Below are positions 1-6,046 of a stretch of 11,033 nucleotides of DNA, piece after piece. The notes beneath the pieces were generated by a model. That model ran no database searches and was not told the origin of the DNA. It was given only the letters and a program-made list of their open reading frames with translations. The DNA is taken from contig DARG01000022.1 in the NCBI GenBank assembly GCA_002503215.1, positions 1-11,033 on the forward strand. Direction: 5' to 3'. The position numbers and the translations under genes are program-made. Source of the DNA: Candidatus Parvarchaeota archaeon UBA446. GTDB lineage: Archaea > Nanobdellota > Nanobdellia > Parvarchaeales > Parvarchaeaceae. Numbering within the stretch: position 1 is the stretch's first letter; the number at the start of each line of letters is the position of its first letter.

Positions 1-201
1 AACAAATAGATCGGTATTAAGCTTGTCATACAATGATTTAAGTCCTTCTTTGTTTTTTCTGTTCATAATCTTTAGCTCTTTCGCTATTTCGCTGTCATCT
101 ATCCTCACACCACAAAATACAAGGGGGCCCGACAGCGACGATATATCCCATATTTCTACTCCTTTTTGTATCACTCTCTCCACTATTGCTTCAAGATTCA
201 T
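1..201 (-). CDS. Partial hypothetical protein (N-terminal 67 residues)
   Basis: An open frame runs on the minus strand from an ATG at 199-201 to the window edge without a stop, so only the first 67 residues are visible and the gene is cut off. The protein begins MNLEAIVERVIQKGVEIWD and continues as a soluble, mixed-charge sequence with one Cys (about residue 31) and a Lys-rich stretch near residues 46-60. There is no signal peptide or membrane segment. I do not recognise the family. The start is supported by a TATA-like box centred 25 bases upstream and no Shine-Dalgarno sequence, as expected for a leaderless archaeal mRNA. It lies 55 bases downstream of copA on the same strand but appears to have its own promoter, so membership in the copper operon is doubtful. 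Confidence 0.7.
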   Translation of the reverse strand, partial: MNLEAIVERVIQKGVEIWDISSLSGPLVFCGVRIDDSEIAKELKIMNRKNKEGLKSLYDKLNTDLFV

Positions 202-220
202 GGAATATGTTTGGATGCAC

Positions 221-233
221 TATTATAAATATT
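221..233 (-). promoter_or_regulatory. TATA box for the partial gene at 1-201
   Basis: On the minus strand this reads AATATTTATAATA, with the TTTATAA core centred near 226, 25 bases before the ATG at 201. That spacing places transcription start at or next to the ATG (leaderless). The bases just upstream (GCGAA) resemble a purine-rich BRE. Confidence 0.55.
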
Positions 234-256
234 CGCATCATCCTTCTTTGCATATT

Positions 257-2296
257 TCATTTTTCACCTAGCCTTTTCTTTACCTTGTTTTTAAGCAGCA
301 GCGAGTTAACGACTACACTTACCGAGCTCATTCCCATAGCCGTTGCGGCTAGCAGAGGCAGGGTCGCATACATGCCCAATCCGAACACTGGGACAAGCAC
401 GCCGCCTGCGATTGGGATAAGAACGCCGTTATACCCGACTGCCCACCCTATGTTTTGCTTTACTTTTTTAATTGTTAGGTTGCCTATAACATACAGATCG
501 TACAGCAAACCCAGATCGTCTTTCAATAACACTGCATCACCGCTTTCTTTTGCTATGTCACTTCCAATGCCCATAGCGACTCCAAAATCCGACGTTTCCA
601 ACGCTATTGCATCGTTTATTCCGTCACCTACGTACATTACGTACTTCCCGTTTTTTTGGTATCCTTTTATTATCTCTGCCTTCATATCCGGTTTTACCCC
701 GAAATGCACGTCGGTAATGCCGAGCAGGTTTGCTATGCGTTTTGCTTCGTCTTCAGCGTCTCCTGTAATCATTGCGATGGGTATACTGTCCGACCTAAAC
801 TTTGATATTACCGACATAGCGCTGTTTTTTACGTTGTATGACATAGTTATCTCTCCGAGAAGGGAGTCACCTGCGTATACTCCTACCGTACCTTTTTCAT
901 TCGCTCTTCTTACGCTCACATCCTCTTTATTTTCCCTGCCCCATATCCCCTCGCCCGGCTTTTCTTCTATATCCGACACTTCTAGCAGCTTTACGTTCCT
1001 TTTCAATGCATAATCGGTTATGGCTTTTGCTATAGGGTGGTTTGAATACTGCTCCAAAGAAGCTGCATATCTGAGTACAAGCATCTCGTTATATGACTTT
1101 TTCGCGGGTATTATGCCCTTTATCTCCGGTCTAGGGTCAGTTAGCGTGCCTGTTTTATCCAATATGACCATGTTAACTTTAGAGAGCCTGTCAAAACCGT
1201 TTACGTTTCGTAGAAGTATGTTTCTGGAAGAAGATACGTTTGACGCTATCAGCAGGGTTACGGGCGTAGCAAGTCCTATCGCACACGGGCATGCTATTAT
1301 TATGACAGAAACAAATGATAGGATGGTTATATCATAAACCAATGGGCTGCTGCTATTGCTTAACAGTATGAACCATATCGCTGCAGAAACCAGCGCGGCT
1401 GCAATAACCACAGGTATAAAATAGGAAGAGAACAGATCAGCCATTCTCTGTACTTTGAGCTTCCCGCTGGCGGCCCTTTTTATCAAGGTATACATCTGGT
1501 TCACTGTAGAGTCCTTTCCCGCCCTTTCTACGCTTACTTGTATAACTCCATTTATGTTCTGTGTACCGGATATTACTCTGGCCCCCTTTACCTTTACTAC
1601 AGGCTCAGCTTCCCCGTTTATCAATGACTCATTTATCTCCGTCTTTCCATCCACTATAGTGCCGTCTACGGAAACCGTTTCTCCCGGCTTTATGAGTATT
1701 AAATCTCCTTTCTGGAGTGTGAACGGATCCACCTCCTTTATCCTCCCCTTTGTAATTAGGTGTACCGTTGAAGGCAGGTCCTTCAGCAGCTTGTTTGCTG
1801 CACTGTTAGCTCTTATTTCTGTCAGACTTTGGAGATAGTCCCCGGTCATTATGACCGAGATTATAAAAACCGAGGCGTCAAAATAAACCGTTTGGGTTGG
1901 CAGGATTTTTGGTAACAATGTTATGGTCAAAGAGAACGCGAAAGCCGTAAGGGTCCCTATGGAGATAAGGAGGTCCATGTTACCGGAGCGCATTTTAATC
2001 GCCTGGTAAGCCCCTTTATAGAAGCGTATGCCGGAGTAGAACTGCACTGGTATGGCCAGTACAAGCATAACATAATCCTTGAAAGGAAACGCAAATGCAT
2101 AATTGATTATCAATATCGGTATAGAAAATGTCCAAGCCACCGCAAGCGCGATGAGCTCACGCCTGTTTTCGTTTTCCGGTTCCTCAAATTTTATCTTGCA
2201 GGTCGTGGAGCAGAAGTAATAAACGTCACCATCGCGTTCAAGCTTTATATCGGAGCTTGAAGGAACATGCATACCGCACACTGGGTCTGTTGGCAT
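257..2296 (-). CDS. copA: Cu(I)-transporting P1B-type ATPase with N-terminal YHS domain
   Basis: Predicted ATP-driven copper exporter of the cell membrane, 679 residues. In order: a YHS domain (residues 4-40; DPVCGM, then Cys29 and Cys33) in place of the usual CxxC HMA domain; membrane helices around 46-68, 72-92, 105-125 and 135-155; an actuator domain with NGE at 227-229; helices 293-315 and 322-350 carrying the CPC metal site (336-338); the phosphorylation site DKTGT (Asp380); the nucleotide-domain HP motif (420-421); TGD (511-513); GDGIND (557-562); and two last helices. Tyr622-Asn623 and the M-x-x-S-S at 654-658 with CPC form the signature of Cu(I)-specific P1B-1 pumps. The odd point is NGE where P-type ATPases normally have TGE. 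It lies 11 bases after a small YHS gene and is probably co-transcribed with it. Confidence 0.95.
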   Translation of the reverse strand: MPTDPVCGMHVPSSSDIKLERDGDVYYFCSTTCKIKFEEPENENRRELIALAVAWTFSIPILIINYAFAFPFKDYVMLVLAIPVQFYSGIRFYKGAYQAIKMRSGNMDLLISIGTLTAFAFSLTITLLPKILPTQTVYFDASVFIISVIMTGDYLQSLTEIRANSAANKLLKDLPSTVHLITKGRIKEVDPFTLQKGDLILIKPGETVSVDGTIVDGKTEINESLINGEAEPVVKVKGARVISGTQNINGVIQVSVERAGKDSTVNQMYTLIKRAASGKLKVQRMADLFSSYFIPVVIAAALVSAAIWFILLSNSSSPLVYDITILSFVSVIIIACPCAIGLATPVTLLIASNVSSSRNILLRNVNGFDRLSKVNMVILDKTGTLTDPRPEIKGIIPAKKSYNEMLVLRYAASLEQYSNHPIAKAITDYALKRNVKLLEVSDIEEKPGEGIWGRENKEDVSVRRANEKGTVGVYAGDSLLGEITMSYNVKNSAMSVISKFRSDSIPIAMITGDAEDEAKRIANLLGITDVHFGVKPDMKAEIIKGYQKNGKYVMYVGDGINDAIALETSDFGVAMGIGSDIAKESGDAVLLKDDLGLLYDLYVIGNLTIKKVKQNIGWAVGYNGVLIPIAGGVLVPVFGLGMYATLPLLAATAMGMSSVSVVVNSLLLKNKVKKRLGEK

Positions 2297-2307
2297 CGTA
2301 ATCTGTC

Positions 2308-2445
2308 TTATCTAAGGTACTTTAAGGGGTTTATGTCAAACTTGTCCTTGCATTCTTTTGAGCAAAAATAATATGTTTTTCCGTTTACTGCGCTTTTATA
2401 GGGTGATTTTTCCGTCACTTCCATCTGGCAAACAGGGTCTTCCAT
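2308..2445 (-). CDS. Small stand-alone YHS-domain protein (45 residues), likely copper-binding
   Basis: A 45-residue protein that is essentially one YHS (TRASH-like) metal-binding domain: DPVC at residues 3-6, Met8, the aromatic TYYFC around 24-28, Cys28 and Cys32 (CSKEC) and Phe36. It is the same module as the N-terminus of the CopA encoded next, with DPVC, YYFC and the second Cys at matching positions. Archaeal copper loci commonly pair TRASH/YHS proteins with CopA (CopM and CopT in Sulfolobus, similar proteins in Ferroplasma), so a role as copper chaperone or metal buffer is inferred. The start is supported by a TATA box 24 bases upstream. The stop lies 11 bases before copA, which indicates an operon. 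The ORF is short and easily missed by automatic callers. Confidence 0.85.
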   Translation of the reverse strand: MEDPVCQMEVTEKSPYKSAVNGKTYYFCSKECKDKFDINPLKYLR

Positions 2446-2463
2446 GCCATATAAAACCCATAA

Positions 2464-2474
2464 CTCTATAAATG
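2464..2474 (-). promoter_or_regulatory. TATA box of the YHS-copA operon
   Basis: The minus strand reads CATTTATAGAG here, with the core centred near 2469, 24 bases before the ATG at 2445. The purine-rich GAAAG just upstream could be the BRE. The spacing implies a leaderless transcript. I saw no clear operator repeat for a copper sensor. Confidence 0.5.
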
Positions 2475-2499
2475 CTTTCTTTATTGCTTTAGTCGACTT

Positions 2500-3420
2500 T
2501 TAATTTATTATGCGCTTCAACGTTGGCAATATCTTATCAGGATCGTGTTCGTATGGGATTTTTTCGTTTATGAAATCTCCTTTCATAGTCCTGTCATTGG
2601 AAAGGTCATCCTCAACCCAACCAGAGAAATTTCCGTATTTTCCTTTTATCTTCTTTATGGGCAGAGTCTTTTTGTTTATCATAATGTAATCCAGTTTTAT
2701 CCCCCTCTTCTCAAAAAGTTCTACAAAATCGGACGTCTTAAATCCATTTGTTTCGGACTTCTTATTCATAATGTTTATGATAAGTATTTTCTTGGCCTTG
2801 GATTTCGATATAGTCTTATCGAATCCTTCAACAAGAGTATTTGGAAGTATGGATGAATAAACATCTCCCGGGCCGAATATAAGAAAATCAGAGTCCATTA
2901 TGGCGTTTACAGCCGTTTCACTCATGTTAACCTTTTTATCCAATTTAATGTCCTGTATATTAAGCGGTTTATCGGAATTCTTATCCAGGCTGGCTTCTCC
3001 AAGAAATTCTCCACTGTCAGTTTTTATCACTAGATTGGCAGAGCAGTTTATATCATCTACAATAGGAATAAAATCAACATTTTCAGGAGTCTTAAATATA
3101 TTTTTCGCTACTTCTAGATATCCTTTACCGTACTTTTTCACTAAACTGTATAAAAGTAAATTACCTACGCTATGCTCAACTCCTTCCATTTCTATTCTTT
3201 GTGAGCCTATATCCTTCAGGTATTCATTTTCTGAAACCGCAAGCATTCTATCCCTTAAATCTCCCAATGCATAAATCCCAAATTTTTTCCTAAGGTATCC
3301 AGTAGATCCTCCCGAATCAAACATTGTGACAATGTTGTTTATTTTTATATTTTTTATCTTTCCTAGGGCTATTAGAGTATTCCTTGCGCCGCTACCACCA
3401 ATTATAGTCACCGTTTTCAT
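2500..3420 (-). CDS. YvcK/CofD-like protein (gluconeogenesis factor family, UPF0052)
   Basis: A 306-residue cytoplasmic protein of the CofD/YvcK superfamily. Visible family motifs are an N-terminal Gly-rich loop (IGGSGARN, residues 7-14), SGGSTG (36-41) matching the DGGSSG of YvcK, GDLRDR (53-58) matching GDIRN, HSVGNLLL (83-90), and GPGDVYSSILPN (183-194) matching GPGSLYTSIIPN. These fit YvcK better than the F420-pathway transferase CofD. Bacterial YvcK proteins bind UDP-sugars and are needed for growth on gluconeogenic carbon sources. A similar role here is inference, and no enzymatic reaction is assured. The start ATG overlaps the stop of the upstream nucleotidyltransferase by four bases (ATGA), a sign of translational coupling. 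The C-terminal 70 residues are Lys-rich and less familiar. CofD activity cannot be excluded, but no other F420 gene is in view. Confidence 0.85.
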   Translation of the reverse strand: MKTVTIIGGSGARNTLIALGKIKNIKINNIVTMFDSGGSTGYLRKKFGIYALGDLRDRMLAVSENEYLKDIGSQRIEMEGVEHSVGNLLLYSLVKKYGKGYLEVAKNIFKTPENVDFIPIVDDINCSANLVIKTDSGEFLGEASLDKNSDKPLNIQDIKLDKKVNMSETAVNAIMDSDFLIFGPGDVYSSILPNTLVEGFDKTISKSKAKKILIINIMNKKSETNGFKTSDFVELFEKRGIKLDYIMINKKTLPIKKIKGKYGNFSGWVEDDLSNDRTMKGDFINEKIPYEHDPDKILPTLKRIIN

Positions 3421-4625
3421 ATGTCTTTCTCAATCAAATTTGTTTTACTGTAAACCATTTTGTTAGAGTCTATCTTTCCCTTTATTTCCGTGTTAGATCC
3501 TATAATAGAATGGTTGCCTATCAGTGTACCTGGCATAGCCGATACATTTATACCAGTTTTAACGTTGTCACCCATTATAACTCCCAATCTTTTCATTCCA
3601 GTATCATAATCTTTATTTTTTACCTTTATTTTTATATTGCCCCTATCAATTCTTTTATTTCCGGTTATGAAATTTGCGCCAATTCTGCAATTTTCTCCTA
3701 TTATACTGTCTCCAATGAATCCGCTGTGTATATGTGTGTTGTCCATCAATATTGTCCTTACTATTTCTGTTCCGAAACCTACTCTTACATTTTCTCCTAT
3801 TATACTGTCTCTTATTAAAGAATTATCTCCTACGAATGAATTGTCTCCTATGAAAGTATTGCCTTTTATTGAAACATTATTTCCAAGTTCTACATTATTT
3901 CCAATAATAACTGTATCTTCTATTTGTTTTTCTTGATGTTCTTTTTTATTACTTATTCTTTTCTTTATGGAATAATAAATCAAGTCTCTTATATTCAGAA
4001 GGTCGGTTACATATTTTAATGAGGGCATGGCATCTAATTCAAAGTAATTTATACCTTCTTTTTTCGCAATTCTATTCAATGTCTCTTCAAAGCTTATTTT
4101 ACCGCTGTCCTTTTCGAGTTCATCCAGTATAGCCGAATTTAACTTGTATATCCCAGTTATAGCATGTGTGGCTTCTTCAAATTTTTCCTTTTCTCTTATT
4201 TCTACTATCTTCCCATCTTTAATTTTTACTATGCCTCTAGTTAATTCATCTCCCTCAATGTACGGTTTTACAGCTATTGCAGGCGCTTTTACTTCTTTTA
4301 TAACATCGATAGAATCGGCCAAATTAATGTGATATGGCATTACACTTATAATATCTTCTTTTATCAATCCTTTAGCTTTAAGTATCGCGTCAGCCATTCC
4401 TAAAGGCTCACTCTGATCCAATAATTTTATATCTTCTTTTTTTCTTATCTTTTCACCGATGTCTCTTTTAGGGTTGACTACCAATATTATTTCATGTCCC
4501 TCTAGCTGATCAATAACATGTTCTAAAATCAATTTATCTCCGATTTTCAAAAAAGCCTTATGGTTCCTTTCAGAAAATGGCCAAAATCTGGAGGATTCTC
4601 CTGCAGCAAGCATCAATATTTGCAT
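3417..4625 (-). CDS. GlmU/ST0452-like sugar-1-phosphate nucleotidyltransferase with left-handed beta-helix domain
   Basis: A 402-residue two-domain protein, close to the length of Sulfolobus ST0452. Residues 1-225 form a nucleotidyltransferase fold (LAAGESSRF at 6-14, HKAFLKI at 22-28, LGMADAI at 75-81, TGIYKLN at 157-163). Residues 235-385 are hexapeptide repeats of a left-handed beta-helix. The C-terminal part resembles the ST0452 amino-sugar-1-phosphate acetyltransferase region: HSGFIGDS from His300, then GN at 322-323 and RLGVIMGDNVKTGIN at 346-360. The expected role is making UDP-GlcNAc or a related nucleotide sugar. Oddly, the metal-binding GD motif (YGD in ST0452) is replaced by MPYH (96-99) and the usual PK by HK, so the first activity may be altered. 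AGGAGGG lies 4 bases upstream of the start, which overlaps a 53-residue ORF by one base. Confidence 0.85.
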   Translation of the reverse strand: MQILMLAAGESSRFWPFSERNHKAFLKIGDKLILEHVIDQLEGHEIILVVNPKRDIGEKIRKKEDIKLLDQSEPLGMADAILKAKGLIKEDIISVMPYHINLADSIDVIKEVKAPAIAVKPYIEGDELTRGIVKIKDGKIVEIREKEKFEEATHAITGIYKLNSAILDELEKDSGKISFEETLNRIAKKEGINYFELDAMPSLKYVTDLLNIRDLIYYSIKKRISNKKEHQEKQIEDTVIIGNNVELGNNVSIKGNTFIGDNSFVGDNSLIRDSIIGENVRVGFGTEIVRTILMDNTHIHSGFIGDSIIGENCRIGANFITGNKRIDRGNIKIKVKNKDYDTGMKRLGVIMGDNVKTGINVSAMPGTLIGNHSIIGSNTEIKGKIDSNKMVYSKTNLIEKDI

Positions 4626-4786
4626 CAGTCCCTCCTATTCTGGCAATAACCTGCCATTGCAATTTTTCTTTCAATATCTTTGTTTTCATGGCTGTTTAAA
4701 CTACAGTCCCTAAATTTAAAGAATCCTTCTGCTAAGTCTAGACTCTTGACTATCCATGTGTATCTATGTGTGTTGAATGCTAGCAT
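4625..4786 (-). CDS. Small hypothetical protein (53 residues) coupled to the nucleotidyltransferase
   Basis: This frame on the minus strand starts at the ATG at 4784-4786 and stops at a TGA (4625-4627) that shares one base with the next gene's ATG (TGATG). The product is 53 residues, rich in charged residues, with two Cys (29 and 48) and no membrane segment. Codon use (AGA/AGG for Arg, frequent GCA) matches the neighbours. Support for expression is an AGAGGT Shine-Dalgarno at 4794-4799, seven bases before the ATG, plus the exact overlap with the next gene. Against it, a TATAAAA at 4799-4805 on the same strand, if it were the real promoter, would start transcription inside the ORF. I recognise no family. 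It could instead be a leader peptide for the operon. Confidence 0.5.
   Translation of the reverse strand: MLAFNTHRYTWIVKSLDLAEGFFKFRDCSLNSHENKDIERKIAMAGYCQNRRD
4630..4636 (-). promoter_or_regulatory. Strong Shine-Dalgarno for the nucleotidyltransferase gene
   Basis: The minus strand reads AGGAGGG four bases before the ATG at 4625, inside the 3' end of the upstream 53-residue ORF. It fixes the start and suggests re-initiation or coupled translation. Other genes in the window that appear leaderless lack such a site. Confidence 0.65.
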
Positions 4787-5099
4787 CGTTTATACCTCTT
4801 TTATACCATATTGCCATTTTCGGCGTCGATATACAATTTTTAAGAGATTACAGCTAGTATAAAAAGCTTTAATAAACGTTTTTTAAATTTTAAATGCTAG
4901 TGCTAAATCTCGATATTTTATCTTTTGTATAGGCACCATTGCCGCTACAAGAAACAAATAACAGTAATAGTGTATATATGGTTGAATTGTTATGAATAAT
5001 GTATATAGAAGGATATGGTATCTATAAGAACATCCAAGTTAAGCATGCATTTAAATGGAAGGATTCGGAATTTGATGCCATTTATAATACGAGTATAAT
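4787..5099. other. Divergent AT-rich intergenic region
   Basis: 313 bases between the minus-strand nucleotidyltransferase/YvcK operon and the plus-strand S66 peptidase, so promoters for both should lie here. TATA-like candidates are 4827-4841 and 4799-4805 for the minus strand, and 4973-4979, about 5046-5058 and 5081-5087 for the plus strand. The region also contains a 36-codon plus-strand ORF (4999-5109). I see no tRNA, repeat array or large hairpin; GGCA-CCAT-TGCC near 4931-4942 is only a 4-bp stem. Confidence 0.6.
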
Positions 5100-5109
5100 A
5101 TGTCAATAA
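4999..5109 (+). CDS. Possible 36-residue leader ORF upstream of the S66 peptidase
   Basis: ATG at 4999 opens a 36-codon frame ending in a TAA at 5107-5109, ten bases inside the following S66 gene, whose ATG is at 5100. The peptide (MYIEGYGIYKN...) is aromatic- and Lys-rich with no recognisable family. A TATATAT at 4973-4979 is centred 23 bases before this ATG, close to the 24-26 base spacing seen at other likely leaderless genes here, so a transcript could start at or near this codon. This is weak evidence. The stretch may simply be the untranslated leader of the peptidase gene, and a 36-codon frame is easily produced by chance. Confidence 0.25.
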   Translation: MYIEGYGIYKNIQVKHAFKWKDSEFDAIYNTSIICQ

Positions 5110-6026
5110 AACCACCTAAATTGAAGTCGGGAGCAAACATAAAAATTGTTGCTCCAGCAAGTCCACCGGATCTTAAACAGCTTTCTACTAGTATATCTCT
5201 GCTTAAAAAATATGGATTTAATGTTTCTTTGGGCCAGAATCTGAGAAGATTGGTACAGCGGGCAGACCTTGCGGCGCCGGACAAAGACAGGGCAGATGAG
5301 CTTAACAAAGCCTTTAAAGATCCTAGTGTAGATGCGATATTCTGTGCGAGAGGAGGTTATGGTTCCATGCGAATTCTTTCTATGCTAGATTACGATGCTA
5401 TAAAGGCTAATCCGAAGATATTTGTAGGATACAGTGATATAACTGCGTTACATTTGGCAATACATAAGTTTACCGGGCTAGTTACATTTCATGGGCCTAT
5501 GCCAGGAGTAGACGCCGATGAGATAAAGAAGCCTTCTTTCCAGAACATTCTTTCCATCCTTAAAGGAGAATCAAACGATATATCAAAAAATATAAATCAG
5601 GTAATAAAATATATTTCTCCAGGATCTACGGAAGGGATAAGCGAAGGCACAAACATATCTCTTTTTGCATCGTTGATAGGAACGGATTATTTTCCCGACG
5701 CAAAGAACAAGATAGCATTCTTTGAAGACGTAGCAACTACTTCTGGAGATGTAGATAGATATCTTTTTAGATTAAAGCTTGCAAAGGCTCTTGATAAGTT
5801 TAATGGTTTTGTGTTTGGAGATTTCACGGATATACCAAAATCAGACGAAGTGCTCCCTTCGATGGAAGAGATAGTAGAAGACTACATGTTGAATCTAAAT
5901 AAACCCTCTTTGTATGGCTTACCTTTCGGACATGGCGATGATCAGATGCTAATACCTCTTAATACCCGCATAAAAATATCCAGTGAGGAGCCATATATAC
6001 AGTTACTTGAGGAAGTGGTTAATTGA
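5100..6026 (+). CDS. S66-family serine peptidase (LD-carboxypeptidase / MccF-like)
   Basis: A 308-residue cytoplasmic serine peptidase, normal length for family S66. The start matches the family (KPPKLKSG, then IVAPASP at residues 16-22). The catalytic triad can be read: nucleophile Ser112 in GYSDITALH (110-118), Glu209 in FFEDV, and His278 in GLPFGH. ARGGYGSMR (83-91) is the conserved loop before the nucleophile. Family members either trim the terminal D-Ala from murein tetrapeptides (LdcA) or cleave microcin C-like peptidyl nucleotides (MccF). Archaea lack murein, so the substrate here is unknown; detoxification, peptide salvage or attack on bacterial wall fragments are all possible. No signal peptide is present. 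The usual GGNLSL segment is changed to EGTNISL (182-188). The next gene begins 20 bases downstream and is probably co-transcribed. Confidence 0.9.
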   Translation: MSIKPPKLKSGANIKIVAPASPPDLKQLSTSISLLKKYGFNVSLGQNLRRLVQRADLAAPDKDRADELNKAFKDPSVDAIFCARGGYGSMRILSMLDYDAIKANPKIFVGYSDITALHLAIHKFTGLVTFHGPMPGVDADEIKKPSFQNILSILKGESNDISKNINQVIKYISPGSTEGISEGTNISLFASLIGTDYFPDAKNKIAFFEDVATTSGDVDRYLFRLKLAKALDKFNGFVFGDFTDIPKSDEVLPSMEEIVEDYMLNLNKPSLYGLPFGHGDDQMLIPLNTRIKISSEEPYIQLLEEVVN

Positions 6027-6046
6027 CCCTTTTTGCTGCATATTGC

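Noticed and set aside
186..1013. Long plus-strand open frame (275 codons) opposite copA
   Set aside because: It is antisense to a gene with all P-type ATPase motifs; the predicted product is low-complexity Ser/Pro/Phe-rich, typical of a mirror frame.
4573..4689. Minus-strand 39-codon frame from an ATG at 4689
   Set aside because: It overlaps both the better-supported 53-residue ORF and the nucleotidyltransferase gene, with no ribosome site of its own.
5081..5087. TTTATAA as the S66 gene TATA box
   Set aside because: Its centre is only 16 bases before the ATG at 5100, which would start the transcript inside the gene; no later start fits the family N-terminus.
6023..6046. TTG start for the surface protein, overlapping the S66 stop
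   Set aside because: The ATG at 6047 puts MERK directly before the membrane segment, the usual charge pattern; the extra eight residues add nothing recognisable.
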